A stretch of DNA of 64,000 bases from Solidesulfovibrio sp. (GTDB lineage: Bacteria > Desulfobacterota > Desulfovibrionia > Desulfovibrionales > Desulfovibrionaceae): NCBI RefSeq assembly GCF_038562415.1, contig NZ_JBCFBA010000006.1:145444-209443 (forward strand), given 5' to 3'. Of the stretch, positions 1 through 8,367 are shown piece after piece. A model generated the notes under the pieces. The model did not search any database. It saw only the letters and a program-made list of their open reading frames with translations, and had not been told where the DNA came from. Within the stretch, counting starts at the first letter, position 1. Each line of letters starts with the position of its first letter. The position numbers and the translations under genes were made by a program.

Positions 1-429
1 TGTGATCTTGATGTTATTCGGTTTGATGTCGCGATGAATAATACCGCGCTTGTGAATATAGCTGACGGTCGATACGATCTTAATGAAATAATTAAGAGCC
101 AACCCCGGGGGCATCCTGCCGTTTCGCTTGAGGATAACGTCGATTGGCAAGCCATCGACATATTCCATAATGATGTACGGCATGGCGCCACTATCGTCAT
201 AGGCGTATAAAACGGCTATATTGGGGTGATTGAGCTCGGCCTGGATCTTGGCTTCGTTAAAAAAACGTTTCCAGGCCGAGCCGCCGCCCTCAAAATGCTT
301 GAGCATCTTCACAACAGCGACTCGCCCCAAACGCACGTGCTCGGCCCGGTACACCTCGCCCATACCGCCGGCCCCAAGAAAGGAGATGATGCGATAATCG
401 CCGAAGACCTGTCCGGGCTGCACACTCAT
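1..429 (-). CDS. Serine/threonine protein kinase, N-terminal part (runs off window)
   Basis: The reading frame begins at the ATG at 427-429 and stays open to base 1, giving 143 residues of a Hanks-type kinase. The glycine loop (FLGAGGMGEVYRAEH), the ATP-binding lysine region (VAVVKMLKHF), the hinge (IIMEYVDGLP) and the catalytic loop HRDIKPNN are all visible, so the ATP-binding lobe is complete and the cut lies just after the catalytic loop. It follows the FHA-protease gene on the same strand with about 40 bases between them, which suggests one operon. In that setting the kinase may phosphorylate a protein read by the FHA domain; that link is inference. The rest of the protein, including any sensor domain, lies outside the window. 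Confidence 0.9.
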   Translation of the reverse strand, partial: MSVQPGQVFGDYRIISFLGAGGMGEVYRAEHVRLGRVAVVKMLKHFEGGGSAWKRFFNEAKIQAELNHPNIAVLYAYDDSGAMPYIIMEYVDGLPIDVILKRNGRMPPGLALNYFIKIVSTVSYIHKRGIIHRDIKPNNIKIT

Positions 430-466
430 ACGCGGTTTGCCGCCTTCCGGGACGCCAGCCCGGAGT

Positions 467-2350
467 TCATTTGATCACCTTTTGCGCGCCCATCAATTCG
501 TTGCCGAACCGGATGGGAACGGCCAGGGAAACGGACGCATTGCCCCCCCCCTTCCGGTAGGTGAAGATGCCGACCACTTGCCCCTTGTCGTTGAAGACCG
601 GACCGCCGCTGTTGCCGGAACCGGTCGTGTTGATCGCAAGCTGGAACAACTCGCCCCAGGGACTGTAATACTTCACTTTCGATTCACCAACAGCTTCAGC
701 CTCGCCCTTGATGATCTTTTGAACGTTGCCCATAGTCACCGTCGGTTCAGGAATTATTCGCGTCGATCCCTCTCGATGCAAGGGCGTATAGGATGGATTT
801 TCTGCATAGGTATTGGCTGATACACTAGGATATCCAAGCACGGTCACCATTTCGCCAACCTTGAGACAGTCATTGTCGCACAATGGAGCCGAGGGCAAGG
901 AATGTGGTGTCTGTATCTTGATCAGCGCCACATCCGCGCTGGAAGAGACCTTCTCCAGCGTGGCGCGCCATGGCGTGGTGGACTTGGGAAAGGTCACGTA
1001 CAGATAGTCGAGTCGGCCTTCGAGCTTTTTTCCAACAGCCTCTTTGCCATTGAGGCTATCCGCTCCGCCGGGTATCCAACCGCTTAGTTTATTGATGTAT
1101 TTTTTATTTTGGGGTGTTTCTTCCAAAATTTCCACATGCGATCGACTGCAGCGCTCGTCTTCGCAGACATAGACATACCCCGGCAGCGGCGGTCCGTCCT
1201 GGAAGTATTCGTCTTCCCACGTTGCGGCAACATGCCGGTTCGTCAAGATAAAGCCGTTGTCCGTGACCACAAAGCCGCTGCCCGTGTGATTTCCGCCAAT
1301 GGGTTGGGAAGCCCCGCTCGATCCATTGTTAAGAATAAGTACCGGTTCGAGTGCGTTGTTTTTAAATAAATAAACAGGAAGTGATGGGTCCTTGCTTTTA
1401 TATTGCTTAGGAATGTCCGGAAGCTTATCTACACCGAGCAGATTTTTGAGTCCTTTTTTATTTTCATAAGCATGATAGAGTTGCTTGCCCGATTCCGTTT
1501 CGATCAGCTTCCAGCTGACTTCAATAAACACGGTCGCCGGCATGTACTTCTCGGAGATATTCACGCCGGCGTTGGTGATGGAAGCCGTTGTATCTCCTTT
1601 GTCACTAACTTTCTTGAGTTTGGCTGCCAGCGTTTCCTGCTCCAATTTGGCACGCTCCGTTTCGGCGACGCGTCGTTCCTCGGCGAGTCTGGCCTCGCGT
1701 TTTTGGAGGTAATGCATGGCACCGACCACGACGACGACCAACGCCACGGCCACCGAGGCAATGGCGACGGTCAGCTTCCGGTTCGTGGTTTTTGTTTGAG
1801 CGATCAGCCGTTCCACCGTATTGCGACCAATGGGATTCGCCTCGGATTTGCCGGTTGCGTCCTCTCCCAGGGGGAGGATGGTGTTCGCGGTCTCGGAGCT
1901 CCCCTTGAGGGCCTGGGGCATGGCCGTCGTCTCCCGGGGAAACACTGCGGCCTCACGGGTGGGTGGCGCGATGCTGGCTTCCGTGAAAAGGCGGGTCGCC
2001 GGCGGCTCGGCAACCGGCCTCGGGTCGAGGTCGAACTCGATTTTCGGGCCGCCCATACCGAGCGAGATCATGTCGCCAGGGTTCAGTATCGCGGGGCCGG
2101 TGATGCGCATGCCATTGATGTAGGTGCCGTTGCGACTGCCGAGGTCGTTGATGACAATGCTCGCAGGAGAAGAAGACTCCTGGACCAGGGAAGCATGTTT
2201 TCGACTGACAAAATCGTCCTTCGTGGAATCAAAGACAATCTGAACAGAAGGATCGCGGCCCAATATTACTTCACCCGCCAGCGGCAAGTCGACACTGTCC
2301 ACTTTCCCGGCTTTTGATCCCTCAAGATGTTTCAGTAATAATCTGTCCAT
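467..2350 (-). CDS. Membrane-anchored FHA domain / trypsin-like serine protease fusion
   Basis: 627 residues. Residues about 24-105 form an FHA domain, with a GRD...SRKH motif and a GSRNGTYING turn, which binds phosphothreonine. A single hydrophobic segment near 195-215 is followed by a charged, coiled-coil-like stretch. The C-terminal half is a trypsin/DegP-like protease: His in LTNRHVAA, Asp in SSADVALIKI and Ser in GSGNSGGPVF, so the triad looks intact. No PDZ domain is seen. The topology implies a cytoplasmic FHA and a periplasmic protease. The Ser/Thr kinase gene follows on the same strand, which suggests phosphorylation-linked control of the protease (inference). The paired domains are an uncommon arrangement. 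Confidence 0.85.
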   Translation of the reverse strand: MDRLLLKHLEGSKAGKVDSVDLPLAGEVILGRDPSVQIVFDSTKDDFVSRKHASLVQESSSPASIVINDLGSRNGTYINGMRITGPAILNPGDMISLGMGGPKIEFDLDPRPVAEPPATRLFTEASIAPPTREAAVFPRETTAMPQALKGSSETANTILPLGEDATGKSEANPIGRNTVERLIAQTKTTNRKLTVAIASVAVALVVVVVGAMHYLQKREARLAEERRVAETERAKLEQETLAAKLKKVSDKGDTTASITNAGVNISEKYMPATVFIEVSWKLIETESGKQLYHAYENKKGLKNLLGVDKLPDIPKQYKSKDPSLPVYLFKNNALEPVLILNNGSSGASQPIGGNHTGSGFVVTDNGFILTNRHVAATWEDEYFQDGPPLPGYVYVCEDERCSRSHVEILEETPQNKKYINKLSGWIPGGADSLNGKEAVGKKLEGRLDYLYVTFPKSTTPWRATLEKVSSSADVALIKIQTPHSLPSAPLCDNDCLKVGEMVTVLGYPSVSANTYAENPSYTPLHREGSTRIIPEPTVTMGNVQKIIKGEAEAVGESKVKYYSPWGELFQLAINTTGSGNSGGPVFNDKGQVVGIFTYRKGGGNASVSLAVPIRFGNELMGAQKVIK

Positions 2351-2983
2351 GCAGAAGCCGCTCCTTGCGTGGTATCACAATGGTTAACAAAACATCAAAT
2401 CAAGTTTAACGTTAAATTTATACCAAAAGAAACAGCTTGCCCGTTGCGATTTTCCGAAATTTGCCATTCTTATGGCTACAACGCCCAACCCAACTCGACA
2501 GGGTTATAAAGAAAAAACGTTGCATACTAACATGCTTTTTCGCTTTAACAACAATCAGCAATTAGTTATATCGACGTTCCACCCGCACGTCTGCTTAGAT
2601 CCGCACAGTATCAGTCCACAGGCGTGTACATTCCTTGGTCGTTGACACCCGTATGAAGACCACGTCGCTCTCCAGAAGCGCATTCAAACCGCTAATTCCT
2701 ACCAAAATGATCCTCCAAATCACCCTATTCCGACGAGGCCCAACATGCTGCGTCTCCACAAAGCTACGTACGCTCTTACCTGATACGTCGTCAATTACTC
2801 GAGGGTGCCTCTGTATCGAAGCGGCGTACAAGACGTGAGGCGGACCTGGTTTTGTTGGACTCGGATTTGTCTGAATTTCAGTATCGAAGGGAAGCCGGGA
2901 CGTTCCAGTTCCGCTGAGGGGATGGTCGCAAAAAATTGGACAGCCTGTTCCGCTCGCGTCCTCGGCAGGGGTGGACGGTTTCG
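2351..2983. other. No gene; debris leading into an IS3-type element
   Basis: About 630 bases without a supportable gene. Short open frames exist on both strands but have no ribosome site or recognisable motif. The last 60 bases, including GGTCGCAAAAAATTGGACAG near 2924, look like the left end of the IS3-family element whose OrfA remnant follows. Confidence 0.5.
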
Positions 2984-3262
2984 ATGTTCAAGCAACGGAA
3001 GTTTTCAGCGGAGTTCAAAGCCGAAGCGGCGCGCGAGGCCCTGTCCGGCGAGTTGGCCTTGGCCGAGCCGGCCAGCAAGCATGACCTGCACCCGACGCAG
3101 ATCGCCGGTTGGAAGCGTCAGGCCAAGGAAGGCATGGTGGCGGCCTTTTCCGGGAAGGCGGCGACCACGCAGAAAGATGCTGCCGCCGATATCCGGGAAT
3201 TCCACGCCAAAATCGGTCAATCAGCCGTGGAAATCTTCTCTAATTCTCACGGTATCCGTTGA
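2984..3262 (+). pseudogene. IS3-family transposase OrfA, truncated
   Basis: From the ATG at 2984 the frame reads MFKQRKFSAEFKAEAA and continues with the helix-turn-helix typical of IS3-family OrfA (HDLHPTQIAGWKRQAKEG). The similarity stops at KIGQSAVE, just where OrfA would normally finish its leucine zipper and hand over to OrfB. The frame then runs into unrelated sequence and stops. OrfB and the right end are missing, so the element is dead. Confidence 0.75.
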
Positions 3263-3517
3263 AAGCTGGGACGATGTTTCGTTTATTTTAATCATTTCAT
3301 TTAATAAATTTTCAGATACACTTTTCGCTTGCTGTAAAGAATTAATATGCTGGGCAACATCAATATTATCACAATAATCTCTAGGAGAATACAAGTAAGC
3401 AAATCTATTTCAAAGCACAATAAAAAACGAAATACTACGACAACCGTAAAGATATTGCAAAGACAGCAAACATTATACGAACAGAATCGAATGTAAAAAT
3501 ACTTGCAATCCCCGACG
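3225..3517 (-). other. Unassigned coding-like fragment and AT-rich filler
   Basis: On the minus strand roughly 3225-3395 reads as an uninterrupted helical, coiled-coil-like peptide (for example SENLLNEMIKINETSSQLS) that ends at the IS3 remnant. It resembles the tail of a longer protein, but I cannot name a family. The rest, to 3517, is AT-rich without a gene. Confidence 0.25.
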
Positions 3518-3799
3518 CTATATCTGCGGCGCAAAAAAAGATCGCAATAATTTGCAGACACCTCGAAACGTCGGCTCATCTCCCGCGATGCGTGTCTGCT
3601 GAAGAAATCCACCTTGCAGAAATCGCCTTCCCCCGTTGTTCCGGATGCCGCGCCAAGTTCTCATTCCATTTGCAACAATGCCGCTGACTGTGCCGCATTC
3701 AGTCTGAACGAGTAGATCATCATTATAAACAGTACCAGGCATCGCTACTCCCGTTCGTGATCCGAGGCACCCCAAAAACCAGCCAAGAGCAGGAAGCAA
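3518..3799 (-). pseudogene. N-terminal remnant of a type-B carboxylesterase
   Basis: The frame opens with a hydrophobic leader-like segment (LPALGWFLGCLGSRTGVA). It then reads LLVQTECGTVSGIVANGMRTW RGI, which matches the opening of type-B carboxylesterases (V.T..G.V.G...NGV..F.GIPYA). The similarity ends at the point where GIPYA would follow, and the frame degenerates. No catalytic GESAG motif is present, so this is only the front of the gene, probably cut by recombination. Confidence 0.45.
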
Positions 3800-3835
3800 T
3801 ATCTTATTGGTGAATTCATTTATCTACGCCCAAGA

Positions 3836-5077
3836 CTAAACATCCAGCAGCTCGAGATATACAAGTGTTTGGTTAAGCAATTGGTACGCTATCTCTCCAA
3901 AGGTGACAGGGCCATAAAATGGTTCCGTTTTTTTGCCTTCCAGCTTCGAATACATGTAATTCAAAAAACAGTTACATGAAAATGCCATATTATTTGAGGA
4001 AACACTTGTGTCCAATGAAAGAACCCTTTGAAACTCTTTTATATAATCAGATATATGTTTTGCATGTCTATAGCGAACGCCACATAATACAGGTGTCCCA
4101 AGTGTGACTTTTTTGTTGTCATGATCGATGCTATTAAAGCTAACATTGATTTTTGCACCATAATAATCAGCTACAAGCGGCAGCTTTGTATCAATGCTGT
4201 TGGCAATAATGTAGTCATAAAAATTATATATATTCCCATCAACAATAGTATTTTCTGGCGTCACGCCGTCAGAATCAAACATAATGGTGTCGCCTTCGCC
4301 AGGTTCAAACAAGTTTATGATATTGATCTGCGCTATCTTGCCCTCGTTAAGGTCGACATGAAGCGCTATAGCGTCATGCTCAAAGGATTCTGCGGTAGTA
4401 CCGTCAAAAACCTTTGGCTTTTTCCGACCAATATCTTTGACATTTACACCAGAAATCCAGCCCACCAGCGGATGGCTGGCAAAATTTATATAATTGGGAG
4501 CGTTTACCGAAAAAGAAAGATGCGCATCACCAAACATTGGGATTATTAAAAATGTGAAACCCGGCTTCGGAGTGACATCGTAAATATGACTAAGTCTGCC
4601 TGCATCATATCTGCAAATCTTAAAAGAACTTGCCACGTCACTTATGTCGGTTACAAAAATCATATCCGTGTCTTCAATCCCGCCATGATCTTTTGTCATA
4701 AAAAACGATGTTGTTCCAGCTATCCAATTCCCCTTTGGAAGCCGAGACAAAACAGCATCATCCCCTGCCAATATCAAAGTTTTACCTGCTTCTATCATTT
4801 GAGAAACCTTGGAAATCGGCAAGAGGCTGTTGTTCATGGCTTCATCCTTAAAAATAATTCCCAGATCATGCTGCACGCTTGGTATATTTAGATTGTTCGC
4901 ATAGAGTGAATAGAGCCTGCCCACGGCAAAATTGATATCGATTTCAGAGTAATATTTCTTGACAAAGGGCAATAGATTTCCAAGCAAAAGTTTTGCAGGT
5001 AAAAATTTGATGTCGTGCCGAACTTCACCTTTAATAATTTTCTGCCATTTCTGGTGCTGCTTGCTAGGCAATTGCAT
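3836..5077 (-). CDS. Conserved hypothetical protein, possibly DUF6976-like
   Basis: 413 residues from the ATG at 5077. That start is preceded by AAAGGAG seven bases upstream, which favours it over the in-frame start ten codons earlier. The protein is soluble and has no signal peptide. A central block reads MIEAGKTLILAGDDAVLSRL followed by PKGNWIAGTTSFFMTKD, a pattern I associate with a family of uncharacterised proteins (recalled as DUF6976; unverified). Base composition is lower in GC than the oxidoreductase locus beyond. It lies 54 bases downstream of the HD-domain gene on the same strand and may share its transcript. No function can be assigned. Confidence 0.6.
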   Translation of the reverse strand: MQLPSKQHQKWQKIIKGEVRHDIKFLPAKLLLGNLLPFVKKYYSEIDINFAVGRLYSLYANNLNIPSVQHDLGIIFKDEAMNNSLLPISKVSQMIEAGKTLILAGDDAVLSRLPKGNWIAGTTSFFMTKDHGGIEDTDMIFVTDISDVASSFKICRYDAGRLSHIYDVTPKPGFTFLIIPMFGDAHLSFSVNAPNYINFASHPLVGWISGVNVKDIGRKKPKVFDGTTAESFEHDAIALHVDLNEGKIAQINIINLFEPGEGDTIMFDSDGVTPENTIVDGNIYNFYDYIIANSIDTKLPLVADYYGAKINVSFNSIDHDNKKVTLGTPVLCGVRYRHAKHISDYIKEFQRVLSLDTSVSSNNMAFSCNCFLNYMYSKLEGKKTEPFYGPVTFGEIAYQLLNQTLVYLELLDV

Positions 5078-5131
5078 TTCCCACTCCTTTGCTTTTTTAA
5101 AAGGCACATCGCTTGCACGCCAAGGTTGATT

Positions 5132-5743
5132 TCAAACCGCGAGTTCAGCAAACCGCTCCAAATAGATACGCTTTGCCCCTCGGGGGAGGAGTCCGAGTTG
5201 TTTCGAATGGTTGAGGCCCAATTCTTCCAACGTGTAAGGGGTCACCTGTGGCAACCAGGACTTGGGTGTTGGCAGAAGCAGATATTCTATCTCCGTGGCC
5301 GTAAGCCGAAGATCAGCCTTGAGGATAGCATTCGGAAGCGTTTCCGGCAGGTGAAAACGCCTGGCTATCATATTCCAAACATGCTGTTTGAGTGCATCAT
5401 AGCCTTCAAGCAAAGGGCGAAGCGGCACGGAAATGTCCTGGACATAGGCATGTGCGGCGTCATGGAGCAGCGCACATAAGGCCTGTTTCTCGCCTACCAA
5501 CCGGGAAAGCCGCAGGCCGTGCTCGGCAAGACTGTAAAAGCGCAAGCAGTGGCCGCCAAAACGGCACTGCATGGACAGGCTTTGAGCGATATCCCGGATA
5601 GAAATATCCCGTGTCGTTGGCGCAATGACGTCGAAGGCTACGCCCGTGAAGGTAGGAAACCAGGGACGCTTCGCTTCTGGAGTTTCATGCCTCGATTGCT
5701 CTGCCGAGAAAGAAGCCATATTGACAACAGAAAGATTGTTCAT
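5132..5743 (-). CDS. HD-domain phosphohydrolase, YfdR/phage type
   Basis: 203 residues. The core shows an H (SLAEHG), then HD (ALLHDAAHAYVQDI), then a later D (LKADLRLTATEIEYLL), the usual metal ligands of small HD hydrolases that act on nucleotides. Similar short HD proteins are common on prophages and plasmids, sometimes with a role in nucleotide pool control. The start codon has only a weak ribosome site (GGATCGGG), so an internal ATG eight codons on is possible. It sits between accessory DNA and the oxidoreductase operon and is probably part of the accessory segment. Confidence 0.7.
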   Translation of the reverse strand: MNNLSVVNMASFSAEQSRHETPEAKRPWFPTFTGVAFDVIAPTTRDISIRDIAQSLSMQCRFGGHCLRFYSLAEHGLRLSRLVGEKQALCALLHDAAHAYVQDISVPLRPLLEGYDALKQHVWNMIARRFHLPETLPNAILKADLRLTATEIEYLLLPTPKSWLPQVTPYTLEELGLNHSKQLGLLPRGAKRIYLERFAELAV

Positions 5744-5817
5744 GGATGCGACCCGATCCGAATGAGATCGTTCGGATGTTGTCTATTGCGAATTGACATA
5801 CGGCAAGTAATCAGACG

Positions 5818-6033
5818 CTATTTGTCTTCAAGTACTTGTTCAACATCATGCATCTTGCCTTGAGCCAATTGTTCGGTAACGAGTACTTGACAGCATTTCA
5901 CACACCCAAGAAGTTCGACTTGAAACAATCCTCCAAGATATTGCATGGAAACCTCCTGGTAAGTAAGTTCACAGCCACAGGCAGCGCATTTCCAGCCCTG
6001 AACTTCTGCTTCCGGCACTCGTAGAGCACTCAT
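5818..6033 (-). CDS. Small CxxC-rich redox-type protein (DVU_1557-like)
   Basis: 71 residues with two CxxC pairs (KCAACGCEL and GCVKCCQV), consistent with a small metal- or thiol-based redox protein. Its ATG overlaps the stop of the flavoprotein gene by four bases (ATGA), so it is translationally coupled to it. In Desulfovibrio genomes I recall a protein of this type next to the aldehyde oxidoreductase and its FeS flavoprotein (DVU_1557 family). An accessory or electron-transfer role for the aldehyde oxidoreductase is inferred from this position only. Confidence 0.65.
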   Translation of the reverse strand: MSALRVPEAEVQGWKCAACGCELTYQEVSMQYLGGLFQVELLGCVKCCQVLVTEQLAQGKMHDVEQVLEDK

Positions 6034-8282
6034 GCGTGTCCTTCCATGATCTGCAAGCGGTGGCTCCAGACGTTGTGAATGAGGTAGCCTGTGGAGCCTC
6101 CTTCGTATTCCACCCAGTAGGTGACGACCGACGGCCGATACGACGCGAGAGAATGTCCGGTTTGTTCATGCACGAATCGTCGGCCGGTCTCCTCCACATG
6201 GCGCAGCACTTTTTGGATGTCCGAGACGAGAATGCGCCGCTCTTCCATGTGGCGTGCCGCCGTGTCGGCGAAGGCCACGGGAATGGCCTCAAAAGCCGCC
6301 TTGGGCGAGGCCGCCGGGGTCTTCCAAAGGTCCGCCAGGAGGCGTTCCTTGAGGCGGACGCGGTTTTCCCGGCGTTGGGAATAGCCCATGGCCGGCCGGG
6401 CAGCAGGATCGTTGCCCTTTGGGAACAGGAGGTCGAACAGGTGCAGGGCCCGCTTGCCGACCTTGGCCAGCATGTCCCGGCACATGGCGCAGTAGGTGAC
6501 GAAATCCTCGGCCGCGGCCTCGGACCGGTGCCTGGCCACCCGAACCCCGAGTTCCGGATTGGCCTGCGCCAGGAGTCCGCCGTAGCCGCAGCACTCGGTG
6601 GTCTTTCCCGAAAGCGCCGGCTCGATCAGCCTGACGCCGCATTCGCCAAGCAAGGCACGCACATCCTGCTGCAACCCCGCATCGTGACGCGCCGCGCAGG
6701 GATCATTGATGGCGAGGGTGGCCCCGGACCGCGCCGCCGCCCCCGGGGGCGAACCGACGGTCCGCAACAGGGACCAATAGGAGACGAGGGCCGCCTCGGG
6801 CAGGATTTCGGCCAAAAGGACTTGGCAACTCGGGCAGGCCACGACCAACGTTGGCTGCCTCAAGTCCCGCCACTGCCTGTCGAGCGCGGCCCTTGTCTCC
6901 CGCAACAGCGTCTCCCGCCCGGACCAGCGGGCCGGCGCGCCGCAGCATGAAAGCAGCAAGCCGGCGTCCCCGAGCCTGGAGCGCAGATCGTCATAGGCGG
7001 CAGCCACGCCGTCGGGATCGCAGGCTGCCAACTGACAGCCTGGGAAAAACAGGTACTGGCTGGAGTCTTTCCCCGGGGCATGGCGGGCCAGGGTACAGTG
7101 GTCGCTGTTGGCGAAGGCCATGTCGCGCAGGGCGAATTCGTGAGCCGAAGGCGGCATCCGGTTCTGGCCCACCATGACCCGACGGGCATCCAGGCAGACG
7201 GCGGCCATGGAAAAATTTCCCGGGCACAGCTCCTCGCACAGGCCGCACAGCATGCACGAATTGATCATGGTGTTGGCCTGACGGATGCCCACCACGTTGG
7301 AACTGTTGTTGTAGATCTGCCGGGCGTAGGCCTTGGGGTAGGATTTGTAGTGTTCCAGAAACACGCAGTGCTTCACGCAGGTCAGGCACTGGCAGTCGAT
7401 GCACCGGCCGGCCTCGGCCCCGGCCGTTTCCTCGGTGAACCCCGTATCCGGGGCAATGGCCGGGGCGGGCTTTACGCCGGAGAGGTCCGTGACCAGGCGG
7501 GTTCGGCAGGGGCCTTCGCCCTCCCGGGCCGTGGTCAGGGCAATGCCCTGCATGAACCGTTCGACGGAAACCGTCACCCGGCGCCCGACGGCCGCCCGCA
7601 GGGCAAAGGACGCCTCCCCGGGCCGGTTGGCGAAAACGCCGGCTCTCTTCGTGCCGCAGGTGGCGGCATCCGGTTCCCCGAGCGCGGCCAGGACCTCGGG
7701 CATGGCGTCGGCGTCCACGAAGACGGCCTTGGCCTCCCGGAGCAGCACCTCGGGCAGGTCCGGGTCCGGGGATGGAGCCGGCACAAGGACCACACCCAGG
7801 CGTTCCAGATTTTCCATCTCGGTTTCGATGACCGTGGCCGGCACATCGTCCGGTATTCCGGCCAGCGGCGTCCGGTAGAGGGTCACCTCGAAACCTCGAC
7901 GGGCGAGCTCCCAGGCCGTGCACAGGCCGCTTAAGCCCGAACCGAGCACCGCCACGTCCCAATGCTTCGACGGCAGCGGCCGGGGTGGGGACACCGGCTT
8001 GGCCACTGCGGCGCAAAAACGCTCCAGCGCCCCCATGGCGATGGCGCCGCCGAGGTCCCGGCGCAGGCAGGCGCCCTGGCAGGGCGCGTCGCAGCACCGG
8101 GCGAACAGGCCGGGCAACGGCAAGGTTCTGACCAGCAGATTCCAGGCCTTGTCCCATTGCCGGCGGGCCAGATGGGTGCAAAATCCGCGCACGTCCATGT
8201 GGAGGGGGCAGGCCGCCCGACACGCCGGCGCGGCTTCCTGGGTGCAGCGCGCCTCCCACTCGGTCAATTCCTTGAGCTGCAT
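6030..8282 (-). CDS. FeS flavoprotein with dicluster, pyridine-nucleotide and HdrB-like CCG domains
   Basis: About 750 residues from the ATG at 8282, which has GGAG eight bases upstream; the longer open frame upstream overlaps the oxidoreductase gene and is rejected. The N-terminal cysteine cluster (CTQEAAPACRAACP ... CCDAPCQGAC) resembles the glutamate-synthase/DPD dicluster domain. It is followed by a GxGxSG Rossmann motif (VLGSGLSGLCTAWELARRG). Two 4Fe-4S motifs follow (CIDCQCLTCVKHC and CMLCGLCEELCPG). The C-terminal half has two CCG repeats (LLSCCGAPA and TTECCGYGG), like heterodisulfide reductase subunit B. It lies directly downstream of the aldehyde oxidoreductase gene. I infer that it passes electrons from that enzyme to the cytoplasmic redox pool. 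Confidence 0.8.
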   Translation of the reverse strand: MQLKELTEWEARCTQEAAPACRAACPLHMDVRGFCTHLARRQWDKAWNLLVRTLPLPGLFARCCDAPCQGACLRRDLGGAIAMGALERFCAAVAKPVSPPRPLPSKHWDVAVLGSGLSGLCTAWELARRGFEVTLYRTPLAGIPDDVPATVIETEMENLERLGVVLVPAPSPDPDLPEVLLREAKAVFVDADAMPEVLAALGEPDAATCGTKRAGVFANRPGEASFALRAAVGRRVTVSVERFMQGIALTTAREGEGPCRTRLVTDLSGVKPAPAIAPDTGFTEETAGAEAGRCIDCQCLTCVKHCVFLEHYKSYPKAYARQIYNNSSNVVGIRQANTMINSCMLCGLCEELCPGNFSMAAVCLDARRVMVGQNRMPPSAHEFALRDMAFANSDHCTLARHAPGKDSSQYLFFPGCQLAACDPDGVAAAYDDLRSRLGDAGLLLSCCGAPARWSGRETLLRETRAALDRQWRDLRQPTLVVACPSCQVLLAEILPEAALVSYWSLLRTVGSPPGAAARSGATLAINDPCAARHDAGLQQDVRALLGECGVRLIEPALSGKTTECCGYGGLLAQANPELGVRVARHRSEAAAEDFVTYCAMCRDMLAKVGKRALHLFDLLFPKGNDPAARPAMGYSQRRENRVRLKERLLADLWKTPAASPKAAFEAIPVAFADTAARHMEERRILVSDIQKVLRHVEETGRRFVHEQTGHSLASYRPSVVTYWVEYEGGSTGYLIHNVWSHRLQIMEGHA

Positions 8283-8367
8283 GGTTGTGTTCTCCAGGGC
8301 CATGGCGCGGACGATCGCCACCACGAAGGTGGCCAAACCATACCGCGCCATGGCGTGGGGGCGCTGG

